Notes: generated by a model not told the origin, from the letters alone. DNA of 64,000 nt from Paenisporosarcina sp. HGH0030 (GCF_000411295.1 NZ_KE150421.1:1494835-1558834); one strand, 5' to 3'; positions 43,558 to 53,571 are shown, counted from the first letter of the stretch. Made by a program: numbers and translations.

Positions 43558-46500
43558 TTACAATCCATAAGCCTTAATGACTTCTTGAGAAATCTTGTTT
43601 CCTTGATGATCCCAAGCAGCTGCTCGTAATGACATTCTTCGGATTGTTGATCTTGGCTACCCACTTGTTATCGGTTGTACGCTCTAGTTCCACAGTCTCC
43701 CACGACTCACCTTCATTAAAAGAAACCTCTAATGTCGCTCCTTCTAGCTTACCGTAATCTGCTACACCTTCAAGTTTTGCAACAGATAGTTCGAGTGGAG
43801 TGGAAGGTGCCGCAAGTGCGTTACCGTTCATATCGGTCTCAACCTTATATTCAGTGAATAGAATGGGAGTAAAGTTTGGCCTATTTGAGACCAGAATGTC
43901 CATTTTATATGCGTACTTAATGATTTTTTCCAGCGATTCGGGTCTCGCTTCGCATCACTTACTAGACGGTATTGTGTTTTTTCTTCTGGGACTGGTTTAT
44001 ATAAAATAGTTTGCCCTTTTCCTTCTATAAGAAGAGTATTTCCTTGGTACAATTTAAGTGTTTGAAATTTTTTACGGATTCCGCAGATGTGACCTGACCT
44101 GTAGAGCCATTTCCTGAATCTGCCCAAGCAGGAATATCAAATTGTAAATTGTTCCCTTGGCGGTTAGGTGTCCAATAGCCTTGACACAAACGCGGACGAA
44201 CTATTGTAGAAACCAGTCTTCCTGAAGTTTTTGTCCTTTTTCATAAGTAACAAAAGGCTGGAGAACTTGCCATGAACGGTATGGAAATCCTACTACTCTG
44301 CCTTCGTGAGACCAGCTTGTATCTTTCACTGCTGAAACCCACTCTGTTCGTTCAGAAGGCAACTGCAGTAAGCTTGAATGCGCTATACCCCAAGCGTCAT
44401 TTTGATACGGACGTAAATCATAACGGACATCTTCAGCAACTGTACCACTATCTGATTTGTAACTCGTGTCGATCTTAACGAGTTCATTGTTAGATGGTTT
44501 ATATTTTAAATTCTCTGGAATCTGGCCTTGGTGAACATCCACCAAATCATATACATATGGTGAATATGGTACACCTTCAACAAGCAGGTGCAGGTTACCG
44601 GAACGTGCTGCTGCAATCACTTTATCGCCTTTACTCTTACTGATTCCAGTAACGGTAAGTGGGATGTTCGTGCCTCTTGGATTTCCTGGTTCATTTGAAA
44701 TCATCGGCATGAATTCCGTATCTTCATAGTTTACGATAATCATCAGTTTTGCACCAGCGTCAAGTGCCGTTTTGGCCTGTGCTTTGCTCTCAGGCAAATA
44801 CTCAGAAGGCTTAAGTTTCGTGCTACGATCAACGACAACTACTTTGCCATTTACGTCCAGACCCTCATAGTCAGCTGGTGTTCCTTTTCCTACATAAACC
44901 GTCTCTAAGTTATATTTACCTTCAAGAGGTGTAGTTCCATACTCCAGAATATCATCTAACACTGTTTCTTTAAACTGGATCTCAAGTTGAGGTTTTATTA
45001 AATGCCAGCGAGTCAGAAATTCGAATTCTCCTGTCTTAACTTCCTCTGTTGGGACAGCATATATTTTATTAACGTTAAAACCAACCATATACGCAGCGGT
45101 CACTTCATTGTCACCAATGGTACGGTGGTATTGAACGCGACGAAATTTTGATTCTGTCTTCTTCGGTACTTCAGCTGAAATTTCTTTTGCATTTCGTGCA
45201 TCAAGTTCCACGGTTTGAGGACCGTCTACCTTGAATTCAGGATTACCGACTAATACTTGACTAACATCATCGGTACCACCGCCAACTGCTAGGAAAGCCA
45301 TGGCTGAATACGTACCAGGTGCTACACGAATTGTTTTTGTTCCGTATATATCAATAAATGTAGGTTTCATGTTTTCGCCAACGATTCCGACTCTCGCAAC
45401 TTTTTGCTCTCCATTAAAGTCCTTAGTGTTAAACGTTAGCGGATACTTCTCATCTTCTTTCTCAATGCCCATTGAAGTATGAGCCACTTGCTTGCCTTCA
45501 GAATCAGTTGCTGTTAGGTGCCCCTCATAACGACCCCAGTTACCAAGCTTCGGATCTACTGAAACTGTTATTGTCTTTGTCCCATTAGCTGGAACCGTGA
45601 TCTTGCTCTCAGAAATGGTTAACATACCATTTGGTACAGCATCACCTTTTGTATTCTTAAATTCTGCTTGAAGATCTAGAGTGACAGCGGAGTCACTGTC
45701 GTTTGTATACGTGACTGTTTTTTGTATAGGCTGCGCATGATCGTATGGCCACTGAATGAAGCCGAACGACAGGGAACCCGTTGCACGAACAGTGCTGTTT
45801 AGAGCTGCAGGTACATCCAATCGGCCCGTACCGATATGATAAGGCGAGTAATCTAATCTTTTAGAGGTATTCATCAACGCTTCTTTTAGCTGAGTGCCAT
45901 TCCACTCAGGATGCTTCTGCAGAAGGATCGCAGCAGCACCCGCCACATGTGGGGTTGCCATGGATGTACCAGTCATAGTCAGGTAAGATCCTTTTCCTAG
46001 TCTTGATAGTGCAGATCGAGCAGCAACAATCCCAGTACCTGGTGCAGACAGGTCAGGTTTCAATCCCCCATCTCCTAGACGAGGTCCTCTTGATGAGTAA
46101 GGAGCAATTTTGTCTGCCTTATCCACAGCACCAATCGTTAAAGCAGCATCTGCAGCTCCTGGTGAACCGATGGATCCTTCAGAACCATCGTTACCGGCAG
46201 CAATAACAAATAGTGCACCTGTTTCTTCACTTAGTCTATTTACGGCTTGAGACATCGGGTCTCTTCCGTCACTATGCCCGCCTCCCAAACTCATGCTTAC
46301 AATCTTGGCGTTGTGTGCAGCCCATTCCATACCGTCAATAATCGATGAATCGAAACCGCGTCCTGCGTTGTCTAACACTTTACCTACAAGCAAACGTGCT
46401 TCAGGAGCAACTCCTTTGTGCTTGCCATCAGAAGCAGCACCTGTCCCTAATACCGTTGAAGCAACGTGTGTACCATGCCCATGACCATCTTCAACCGTTT

Positions 46501-47359
46501 CTCCAGGTACAAAGCTTTTTGCCTCGGCTATTTGATTTACAAGATCGGGATGATTAGGATCGATTCCTGTATCAAGTACCGCTACCTTAACCCCCTTACC
46601 TGTAAAACCAGATTCCCAAGCCGTTGGGGCACCGATCTGAGGTACGCTTTGGTCTAATGTGGCTTCCACACGACCATCAAGCCAGATCTTTTCAATGCCA
46701 TGGTCAAAGTTAGGTTTGGCTTTCTGGGAAGCCTCAGGTGTGATATCATTCCAGAACGTCTCCGCTTCTTTTTTAGATGTTGCAAGAGCGGCACCATTAA
46801 TACTTTCTAACACACGAACCTTTTTTGCTCCTTTTGGATCGGCCTTCTTTGTTTGGACTGCGCTCGATGTGGACTCTGTGTATTCCTTCTTTGTTTGGAC
46901 ACCGCTCGCTGTTTGGACGGAGCTCGCTGTGGACTCTGTGTATTCTACGATAACTGGCAGGGAAGAGAGACTTTTATCATCATAGCCGTCCTCTATTAAT
47001 TGCGTTACATTAAACAAATCCTGGTCCAGTTTGTCAGCAGCCAGATAAGGTATAGCTGAATCTGGTATGACATACGAATCTTCACCAATTGTATACATTT
47101 GTACGCCTACGTTCGGATCGGCAGGTTCCACGTCTATGACGCTTTTACCGTTTTCAATCTTTTTGATTGTGACGATGTCACCCGTAATTAGGGTAATGGT
47201 TTGCTCGTCGGAACCACTAAAATGTAACTTGTCACTCTCTAAATTAGGAATACTCTCTGCTATTGCTTCTGCGGAAGCTACCGATTGAATAGGTGAGATT
47301 ATTAAGCTCGCTGAAAACGCCATAGCAGTTGTTTTTTTAATTAATGAATTAATTTTCAT
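43558..47359 (-). pseudogene. S8 (subtilisin-like) surface/secreted protease, 3' end broken by frameshifts
   Basis: From ATG 47359 the frame runs 1052 codons to a stop at 44201. It has a signal peptide (about 1-31), a TVTLLTGD-type prodomain (TITLITGDIVTI), and a complete subtilisin domain with Asp263 (VLDTGIDPNH), His298 (GHGTHVAS), Asn390 (AAGNDGSEG) and Ser466 (GTSMATPHVAG), then a fibronectin-like and PA-type region. After the stop, protein-like sequence continues in other frames: RPRLCQGYWTPNR, FDIPAWADSGNGSTG, LKLYQGNTLLIEGKG, VSNRPNFTPILFTEYK, and AAAWDHQGNKISQEV, ending at 43558. At least four indels are needed. The catalytic part could still be made as a truncated product. An IS6 end lies just upstream. 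Confidence 0.88.
46846..46945 (-). repeat. In-frame repeat in the protease propeptide
   Basis: The coding sequence repeats a unit giving EYTESTASSVQT, SGVQTKK, EYTESTSSAVQTKK (residues about 139-172), with shared DNA such as GTGGACTCTGTGTATTC on the plus strand at about 46869 and 46928. The low-complexity linker lies between prodomain and catalytic domain and may be prone to slippage. Confidence 0.75.
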
Positions 47360-47467
47360 AAGATCCCCGCTTTCTAATTTTGATAAACTTTTCAGAATAC
47401 TAATAATCAACTGTTCCTTTCTTAAAATTTGGAATTCCCCATAATGATCATGCCTCTTTTTTAGAGT

Positions 47468-47533
47468 AATAGAATCAGTATGTCTAAGATTTAGAGATTC
47501 ATTGACAGTGCTTTGAAGTTCTTGCACCAGAAC
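47468..47533 (-). mobile_element. IS6-family right end fragment
   Basis: This 66-nt segment (ATCAGTATGTCTAAGATTTA... to the end TTCTTGCACCAGAAC) aligns at about 80 per cent by eye with 40032-40098 of copy 1, including the terminal inverted repeat. No transposase is attached. It lies 110 nt upstream of the protease start, so it forms part of its upstream region. Confidence 0.75.
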
Positions 47534-47701
47534 AATATAAATAATATAAGTTGCTTCAGTTCAAGTTCTTGGCTGCGACAGCTTATATTAAAACTTTAAG
47601 ATTTTACGAGATTCTTGTAAAATCACGAAACATTATGGTAACCATAACAATATTTTATCGATGTTCAGCACTATACTAATATGCACCAGTCCAAAAAATC
47701 T

Positions 47702-47985
47702 GGTTCTGGTGCAAAGTAAAGAAATGAATGTAGCTGTGTCAAAAGACTTGAACCGTAACATAGGACGGACTCTCCTCTTAATGAATCAGTGATCCTGTTC
47801 CACGATGTTGTTCAAGTATTTTATTTGTATTATTTGGAGGGTTTCCTGCATTTTGTTTTCATTTTTCAACTTTGAACGCTCCTGGATAAGCTGATTTTTA
47901 TCTATTGTTTTTACACGTGGTCTGGCAACAAACGAAAAAGCCAAGGCTTTTTTCAAGAAGCGCTTGGCTGATTTTTCCATTGGAT
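47702..47985 (-). mobile_element. IS6-family insertion sequence remnant, copy 2
   Basis: Starts with GGTTCTGGTGCAAAG (47702-47716), close to the IS6 terminal repeat GGTTCTGTTGCAAAG. The complement then encodes RVRPMLRFKSFDT, a stop, YLNNIVEQDH and AKRFLKKALAFSFVARPRVKTIDKNQ: the last part of an IS6 transposase. The C-terminal 40 residues are deleted up to the inverted repeat and the N-terminal half is missing. Closely related to copy 1 (identical AGCCAAGGCTTTTTTCAAGA segment). Confidence 0.88.
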
Positions 47986-48399
47986 TGTTCCTATTCCCTA
48001 TTAAAATGATTGATTTTTCATTTTATCCATATCTCTATTGCAGAAATTCGATTAAGCCATTGGCTAATCGTAATCTTCAACCGGATTCATGCTGGGTACA
48101 GCGGTGAAACGTATGTGGACAATTTTTTAAAGGATATTGATTTCCCATGTCTATATGTCATCTTTAAAGACATTAATGTTCAAACTTCAGCAAACACAAT
48201 AGCCCAGTTTGATACATAAATCATTACACCAAAGTTTATATGTATATTAGAAATAAAAGCATTGAAAGGTCTAATCTCACAAAGTTTCACATGAAAATAC
48301 CATGTCAAATTTTCATTTTGTGCAATCTGGATGGCCATTCTGTCTACCTGGAACACTAAACTACACACCCGACCCATTGGAATCTCACTAAAAATCAAA
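47986..48399. other. Gap between IS6 copy 2 and degU
   Basis: 414 nt without a supported gene. The segment 48315-48358 matches 39617-39661 near IS6 copy 1. A 69-codon frame at 48010-48219 has no ribosome-binding site and no family resemblance, so it is left out. Confidence 0.4.
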
Positions 48400-48425
48400 A
48401 AACCCCTCACATTTGTGAGGGGTCC
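48400..48425 (-). terminator. Terminator after degU
   Basis: ACCCCTCAC and GTGAGGGGT form a 9-nt GC-rich stem with a short loop; an A run at 48396-48402 gives a T tail on the complement. Confidence 0.88.
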
Positions 48426-48435
48426 AATTAGTCAT

Positions 48436-49116
48436 TTAGCGTACTTCAACCCAGCCATTTTTAATAGCTGTTACGACGGCTTGTGTACGGTCGTTTACAT
48501 TCATTTTTTGAAGAATGCTAGAGACGTGATTTTTCACTGTTTTTTCAGAGATGAACAATGTTTCACCGATCATGCGGTTACTTTGGCCATCTGTTAATAA
48601 TTGAAGAACTTCACATTCACGTTTTGTTAGTAAATGGAAAGGACGTCGAATTTCGGATTGGTGGAACGTTCCTTTATTTTCACGTTCACTTAAACGACGG
48701 AATTCCGCCACTAAATTACGTGTTACTTTTGGATGTAAGTAAGATCCACCTGCTGCAACCACTTTAATGGCTTGTACAATTGCGTCAGCATCCATTTCTT
48801 TCAACATGTACCCAAGAGCACCTGTTTTCAGAGCGTGCGTAACGTAAGATTCATCGTCGTGGATAGATAACATGATTACTTTGGCTTCTGGATATTTCGC
48901 CATTAGCTCACCTGTTGCTTCTACTCCATTTTTACGTGGCATGTTGATATCCATTAATATAACTTCCGGTGCATATTGCTCGTACAAATTTAAAGCGTCG
49001 CTTCCATCATCGCCTTCAGCTATTACATCAAATGAATCTTCAAAGTCTAGAATTCGTTTTACCCCTTCACGGAATAATTGGTGATCGTCTATAATTACAA
49101 TTTTCGTCATCGTCAT
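48436..49116 (-). CDS. degU: Response regulator DegU
   Basis: A 226-residue NarL/LuxR-type regulator. The receiver domain has the phospho-acceptor Asp56 ([14 protein letters not shown]) and Lys in [16 protein letters not shown]; the C-terminal HTH is [26 protein letters not shown] and [14 protein letters not shown]. DegU controls exoenzyme production, biofilm, motility and competence in Bacillus. Paired with degS 23 nt upstream. A secreted subtilisin-type protease lies next door and would be a typical member of a DegU regulon, though that is only inference. Confidence 0.97.
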   Translation of the reverse strand: MTMTKIVIIDDHQLFREGVKRILDFEDSFDVIAEGDDGSDALNLYEQYAPEVILMDINMPRKNGVEATGELMAKYPEAKVIMLSIHDDESYVTHALKTGALGYMLKEMDADAIVQAIKVVAAGGSYLHPKVTRNLVAEFRRLSERENKGTFHQSEIRRPFHLLTKRECEVLQLLTDGQSNRMIGETLFISEKTVKNHVSSILQKMNVNDRTQAVVTAIKNGWVEVR

Positions 49117-49139
49117 TTCCTCCTAAATATAAGCAGACC

Positions 49140-50294
49140 TTATCTCTCTTTTTCCTCAATTAAAGGAATTCGAAACATCATTGTTGTTCCTTTGCCAGGT
49201 GAGGATTTCACAACCATTTCACCTTTTAATAGATCGACACGTTCTTGCATTCCAAGTAAACCAAATGAACTATCCCGAACAAGGCGCTGATCAAAACCAA
49301 TTCCGTTATCTTTCACCGTAACGGCTACTTTGTTCTTATTCCATACAACTTCTACCCAAATTGTTTGGCATTTGCCATGTTTTGTCGCATTCGTCACAGA
49401 TTCCTGAATCAGGCGAAATAGCGCTACTTCATAATTCGGTAAAAGTCGACGCTGTTCTCCATTTGAATGGAAGTGTATTTTGCACCCCATATTATATTCT
49501 TCGATAGTCATTAAGTATTTTTTGAGGGTAGGGACTAAACCTAAATCGTCCAATGCCATTGGTCGCAAGTCATAAATAATTCGTCTTACTTCCGACAGAG
49601 CATTTCGTACCATCAATTTTAAACTTGAAATTTCTACTAGTGCCTGATCAACACCTTTTTCACGATAAGTCCGTTCAATCAAATCTGATCGAACTAAAAC
49701 ATTGGCCATCATTTGGGCGGGACCGTCATGTATTTCACGAGATAGCCTTTTTCGTTCTTCTTCTTGTGCTTCAATAATTTTCAAACTGAAATCTTGTTTT
49801 AATTTCGCGGTTTCCAATGCTTGTCCAACATTTTTCAAATCCGATGTTAAGTAGTTGGTAACCACGTTGGCCTGTGTAACAAGTTGATCGGCATGCAAAA
49901 TAGCATCGTTTAATTCATTTAAACGACGTTCCAAATCATCTCTACGTTCCCGTAGTTGGCGATCTTCCGTACGATTAATTGAAAGTTTAATTTGTAAATC
50001 GTTTGCTTGTTCATAAGCCTCACGCACTTGTTCTTCCGTAAACGTGTTAAAATGCTTGGATACATCGCCGAGCCGCTTTCTTGAAAGACGGGTATCTTCT
50101 TCAAGCAAATCACCTTCTATTAATACATCAGCTAATTTCGAATGGACAATTTCCAATTCTTTTTGCATTTGTAATAAGCTTTGTCGATTTTGTTCGCTTA
50201 TAATGAAAATATCGTTTTTGGAGCGGTCCATCGTTTCAACCATTTGGCTGAAAATATGATCTAAAGAATTGATATCGACCTTTTTCCCTGACAT
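49140..50294 (-). CDS. degS: Sensor histidine kinase DegS
   Basis: A 384-residue cytoplasmic kinase. Long N-terminal coiled-coil sensor (to about 180), HisKA_3 box EERKRLSREIHDGPAQMM with the phosphorylated His, and HATPase with NATKHGKCQTIW, KDNGIGFD and GLLGMQERVDLL. No transmembrane helices. AAGGAGAAT 8 nt before the ATG at 50294 supports it over an upstream frame extension. It phosphorylates DegU. Confidence 0.96.
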   Translation of the reverse strand: MSGKKVDINSLDHIFSQMVETMDRSKNDIFIISEQNRQSLLQMQKELEIVHSKLADVLIEGDLLEEDTRLSRKRLGDVSKHFNTFTEEQVREAYEQANDLQIKLSINRTEDRQLRERRDDLERRLNELNDAILHADQLVTQANVVTNYLTSDLKNVGQALETAKLKQDFSLKIIEAQEEERKRLSREIHDGPAQMMANVLVRSDLIERTYREKGVDQALVEISSLKLMVRNALSEVRRIIYDLRPMALDDLGLVPTLKKYLMTIEEYNMGCKIHFHSNGEQRRLLPNYEVALFRLIQESVTNATKHGKCQTIWVEVVWNKNKVAVTVKDNGIGFDQRLVRDSSFGLLGMQERVDLLKGEMVVKSSPGKGTTMMFRIPLIEEKER

Positions 50295-50400
50295 CGGGTA
50301 TTCTCCTTTTTCGAGCAACTGTCTGATGAATGCTTAATCATTCATTTCTCTATCTATATAATACGTCATATATGCCTTTATTCCTGCTATGACTGCATTT

Positions 50401-50409
50401 ATTATATCA
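50401..50409 (-). promoter_or_regulatory. Putative extended -10 for degSU
   Basis: The complement contains TGATATAAT (50401-50409), about 107 nt upstream of the degS start, without a strong -35. It lies in the 178-nt gap shared with divergent yvyE. Confidence 0.45.
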
Positions 50410-50472
50410 CTATATACACAAAAACATATTAAAATTAGATGACAACTAGATGTCAGCGAGGAGTGGAAAGAT

Positions 50473-51105
50473 TTGAGAAAAGATTATGTCACAGTTAAAG
50501 GCTTCGGAGAATCAGAAATTATTATTCAAAAATCCCGATTCCTCACTTACGTAAACCGAGCTGAGACGGAACAACAGGCTCAAGCCTTTATTGATGAAAT
50601 AAAATCTCAACATAAATCAGCGAATCACAATTGTTCAGCTTACATGATTGGAGAACATGACTCCATTCAAAAAGCAAATGATGACGGGGAACCAAGTGGA
50701 ACAGCTGGTGTTCCGATGTTGGAAGTTTTAAAGAAACAAGGCTTAAAGGATACTGTCGTTGTCGTAACGCGATACTTTGGCGGTATTAAATTAGGTGGAG
50801 GCGGTTTAATTCGTGCGTATGGAAAAGCTACTACCGCAGGAATTCAGGCAGCGCATATTGTCGAACGCCGACTCCACCATTTAATGAAAGTTTCTGTCGA
50901 TTATACGTGGCTGGGTAAAGTCGAAAATGAAGTGCGTGGGTCCACCTATCCACTCGATCGTATAGATTACGCAGATACTGTTGAAATATTTCTCTACGTG
51001 CCTGTATCAACAGAAGAGACATTTGTTGAATGGATAACAGAAATGACGAATGGGCAAGCTAAAATCGCGCAACAATCTTCTAAATTCCTTGAATTTGACA
51101 CCTAA
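50473..51105 (+). CDS. yvyE: YvyE/YigZ family protein (UPF0029, IMPACT-type)
   Basis: A 210-residue protein with the UPF0029 N-terminal domain (EIIIQKSRFLTYVNRAETEQQAQAFI, DDGEPSGTAGVPMLEVL, VVVTRYFGGIKLGGGGLIRAYG) and a C-terminal DUF1949 (about 140-205). IMPACT relatives regulate translation stress responses in eukaryotes; the bacterial role is uncertain. TTG start supported by AGGAGTGG (50459-50466). It is divergent from degS, as in B. subtilis. Confidence 0.93.
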   Translation: MRKDYVTVKGFGESEIIIQKSRFLTYVNRAETEQQAQAFIDEIKSQHKSANHNCSAYMIGEHDSIQKANDDGEPSGTAGVPMLEVLKKQGLKDTVVVVTRYFGGIKLGGGGLIRAYGKATTAGIQAAHIVERRLHHLMKVSVDYTWLGKVENEVRGSTYPLDRIDYADTVEIFLYVPVSTEETFVEWITEMTNGQAKIAQQSSKFLEFDT

Positions 51106-51187
51106 ATTCGGGCCTTTATTCCGTTTATATAGCAAGTAATATTTAACAGATGTAATGATTTTAAAGAAAATGTAAAAAACATTTCCT

Positions 51188-51216
51188 TTTACGGTATAGG
51201 TAAAGCATTGTATAAT
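51188..51216 (+). promoter_or_regulatory. Sigma-A promoter for LCP gene
   Basis: TTTACG (51188-51193) and TATAAT (51211-51216) with 17-nt spacing, 92 nt upstream of the LCP start, giving a leader of about 85 nt. Confidence 0.7.
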
Positions 51217-51223
51217 GAGGAGT

Positions 51224-51298
51224 GCTGTAGCTAGAGACGAAACAATGACCTAACTTGGGACGTCTTATTGAGTAGTAGGGTCGAACCCTACCCAGAGG
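51224..51298 (+). promoter_or_regulatory. Structured 5' leader of the LCP gene
   Basis: The predicted leader holds two stems: AGACG...CGTCT around 51235-51265, and a 7-bp hairpin GTAGGGT-CGA-ACCCTAC (51275-51291) just 4 nt before AGAGGAG. The latter could limit ribosome access. No T run follows, so it is not a terminator. I do not recognise a known riboswitch class. Confidence 0.5.
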
Positions 51299-51307
51299 AG
51301 ATTAAAA

Positions 51308-52369
51308 ATGAATCGAAAACAACATAAAACGACAAGAAGCGGTACCTCGAAAAAGTCATTAATACTAAAAATTTCAGCTATGCTTGTTGCGTCCCTCCTG
51401 ATTAGCTTAACCGCTTACGGAATTTATTTAGCTAAAAAGGCAGAATCAGCTGCAGACAACTCTTATGAAGCAATTCATGATCGCGCAGGCTCAGAATTAC
51501 GTGAAGAAGCTGTTAAACCCCTTGAAGATAATGTATCCATTCTTTTCATTGGCGTTGATGATAGTGAAGCACGCGGTCAAGGTGAAGGCAACAGCCGTTC
51601 AGATGCATTAATGCTTGCAACACTTAATAACAAAGATAAAACCGTAAAATTAGTCAGCATTCCACGTGACTCACTTGTATACATCCCTGAAGTGGGACAC
51701 AAAGATAAAATAACTCATGCCCTTGCTTATGGCGGCACGAAAGCTTCCATAGAAACTGTTGAAGAATTACTCGATGTACCTGTGGATTATTATGTTCGAA
51801 TGAACTTTAATGCATTCATCGATGTTGTAGATGCACTAGATGGCATTTATGCACATGTTCCTTATGATCGACTTGAAAAAGATGAAAATGACATATACTC
51901 CATACAATTAAAAGAAGGCTATCAGAAATTAGACGGCCGCGAAGCCCTAGCTTTGGCCCGTACCCGTAAACTGGATAATGATATTGAACGTGGCAAACGC
52001 CAACAAGAAATATTAAGTGCAATTATGAAGAAAGCATCTTCTGCTTCATCCTTTACAAAGTATGGCGATGTAATTGATGCTGTTGGAGATAACATGAAAA
52101 CAGATATGACGTTTAGCGAAATGAAATCATTCATTGCCTATATCAAAGATGGTGCTCCTCAAGTTGACACACTGTCGCTTGAAGGTTCAGACGACATGTC
52201 GACTGGCGTTTATTACTGGTTATTGGATGAAGAATCATTAAATGAAACGCAAGATGTGCTAAAAAGCCATTTGGGCTTAAATCCTGATGCATCCAGTTAC
52301 TCCGATAGTGGTTCTGAAACAGACTCAACTGAGTTTGCAAAAGAAGACGATTTAGACAATAATGAATAA
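51308..52369 (+). CDS. LytR-CpsA-Psr (LCP) family wall-polymer ligase
   Basis: A 353-residue membrane-anchored enzyme. N-terminal transmembrane helix (about 20-45), then the LCP domain with FIGVDDSEARG, RSDALMLATLN, VSIPRDSLVYIP, DKITHALAYGG and REALALARTRKLDNDIERGKRQQEI, including the conserved arginines and aspartates that hold polyprenyl diphosphate and metal. LCP enzymes attach wall teichoic acid or similar polymers to peptidoglycan. tagO, the first step of such synthesis, lies convergent next door. The acidic, serine-rich C-terminal tail is probably disordered. Confidence 0.94.
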   Translation: MNRKQHKTTRSGTSKKSLILKISAMLVASLLISLTAYGIYLAKKAESAADNSYEAIHDRAGSELREEAVKPLEDNVSILFIGVDDSEARGQGEGNSRSDALMLATLNNKDKTVKLVSIPRDSLVYIPEVGHKDKITHALAYGGTKASIETVEELLDVPVDYYVRMNFNAFIDVVDALDGIYAHVPYDRLEKDENDIYSIQLKEGYQKLDGREALALARTRKLDNDIERGKRQQEILSAIMKKASSASSFTKYGDVIDAVGDNMKTDMTFSEMKSFIAYIKDGAPQVDTLSLEGSDDMSTGVYYWLLDEESLNETQDVLKSHLGLNPDASSYSDSGSETDSTEFAKEDDLDNNE

Positions 52370-52375
52370 CTTTAA

Positions 52376-52412
52376 AATCTCGACACTTCAAACAGTGTCG
52401 GGATTTTTTTTG
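52376..52412 (+). terminator. Terminator after LCP gene
   Basis: AATCTCGACAC and GTGTCGGGATT pair around TTCAAACA and are followed by TTTTTTTT. Confidence 0.88.
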
Positions 52413-52498
52413 CTTAAAGCGACATCTTTCATCTAATGGCAATTTGTATGTGCTTGAACTAGTCAATATGTTTATCTCTTCCCTATCAAACCATAAAA

Positions 52499-52527
52499 AA
52501 ACCTCATGCGAGTTTCGCATGAGGTTA
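52499..52527 (-). terminator. Terminator after tagO
   Basis: AACCTCATGCG and CGCATGAGGTT form a perfect 11-nt stem with a 5-nt loop; A run at 52494-52500 is the T tail on the complement. Confidence 0.9.
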
Positions 52528-52530
52528 ACA

Positions 52531-53571
52531 TCATTTGCCGATCATTCGGACAAAGTTGATTAATGGTTTATAGTTCTTGCCAGCCAAGCCAACTGCTTCT
52601 ACGAACAATTCGATAGCTACTAACATAACGGCGATTAATAAGATTGCCCCCCACAACGTTGCTTGTGAGAAAATCAAAGCTGCCAGACCAAACATCGATG
52701 CCAGTGCATAAATGATAAGAACAGTTTGACTGTGAGTAAATCCTACATTCAATAGGCAGTGATGTAAATGAGATTTATCTGGTGCTGAGAGCGGCTGTTT
52801 CAAACGCACGCGTCGCACGATGGCGAAAAATGTATCGGAAATCGGAACACCCAACATAATAATCGGGATAATCAACGAAATCACCGTAACATTTTTGAAA
52901 CCAAGCAATGCAAGTACACCAATCATATATCCAAGGAACAAAGCCCCTGTATCACCCATGAAAATTTTCGCAGGGTGGAAATTGTAGAATAAGAATCCGG
53001 CAGAACTCGCTGCAAGTAGTGCAGCCATTGCAAACACGAACATGTTACCCATCATAAATGCCATTCCTGCAAGTGTGATTAATGCGATTGTGGATACTCC
53101 TGCAGCCAATCCATCAAGACCATCAATCAAATTGATTGCATTGGTGATTCCGACAATCCATAAAATCGTTAATGGGATACTGAAGTAACCAAAATCCAAT
53201 TCCCCACCAAAAGGTAAGTTAATGAAATCAATTTCCAATCCGCCATAAATGACGATTCCTGCCGCAATGAATTGTCCAAGCAATTTTGCTTTTGCCGTTA
53301 TTTCAAACATATCATCAAGTACACCTGTAATAATGATCATAAAAGCACCTAAAATAATATAAAGTGCAGTTGGATCTTCCGGGTGTAGCACAAAGTAACC
53401 AATTAAAAATGAACCAAATATGGCTAATCCACCTAAACGTGGCATTATACGTGCGTGAACTTTTCTATAATTAGGTCGGTCGACGGCGCCCACCTTAAAC
53501 GCGATTGCCTTCACCACTGGTGTTAGTAGTATCGAAGCGACAAATGCCAAAACCAAAGATAGGTAGAGCAT
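52531..53571 (-). CDS. tagO: Undecaprenyl-phosphate GlcNAc-1-phosphate transferase TagO
   Basis: A 346-residue polytopic membrane enzyme with about ten helices and MraY/WecA motifs: DRPNYRKVHARIMPRLGG, TGVLDDMFEITAKAK (DDxxE), NAINLIDGLDGLAAG, FNFHPAKIFMGDTGALFLG, and the histidine cluster DKSHLHHCLL. It starts wall teichoic acid or a related polymer by loading GlcNAc-1-P on undecaprenyl phosphate. The ATG at 53571 is chosen from GAGGAGGAAAGAC just upstream; the longer frame lacks support. This polymer pathway may provide the ligand for SLH domains encoded at 59902-60519. Confidence 0.95.
   Translation of the reverse strand: MLYLSLVLAFVASILLTPVVKAIAFKVGAVDRPNYRKVHARIMPRLGGLAIFGSFLIGYFVLHPEDPTALYIILGAFMIIITGVLDDMFEITAKAKLLGQFIAAGIVIYGGLEIDFINLPFGGELDFGYFSIPLTILWIVGITNAINLIDGLDGLAAGVSTIALITLAGMAFMMGNMFVFAMAALLAASSAGFLFYNFHPAKIFMGDTGALFLGYMIGVLALLGFKNVTVISLIIPIIMLGVPISDTFFAIVRRVRLKQPLSAPDKSHLHHCLLNVGFTHSQTVLIIYALASMFGLAALIFSQATLWGAILLIAVMLVAIELFVEAVGLAGKNYKPLINFVRMIGK

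Noticed and set aside
43574-44127. Two small separate genes after the protease
   Set aside because: Their protein-like parts continue the protease C-terminus in shifted frames, and neither has its own ribosome-binding site.
47360-47527. 56-residue N-terminal extension of the S8 protease
   Set aside because: It reads into the IS6 end and precedes a proper signal peptide that begins at the ATG at 47359.
48010-48219. 69-codon plus-strand frame near degU
   Set aside because: No ribosome-binding site, no recognisable family and located in IS-derived debris.
50295-50318. Upstream extension of degS
   Set aside because: The extension covers the Shine-Dalgarno sequence AAGGAGAAT that serves the ATG at 50294.
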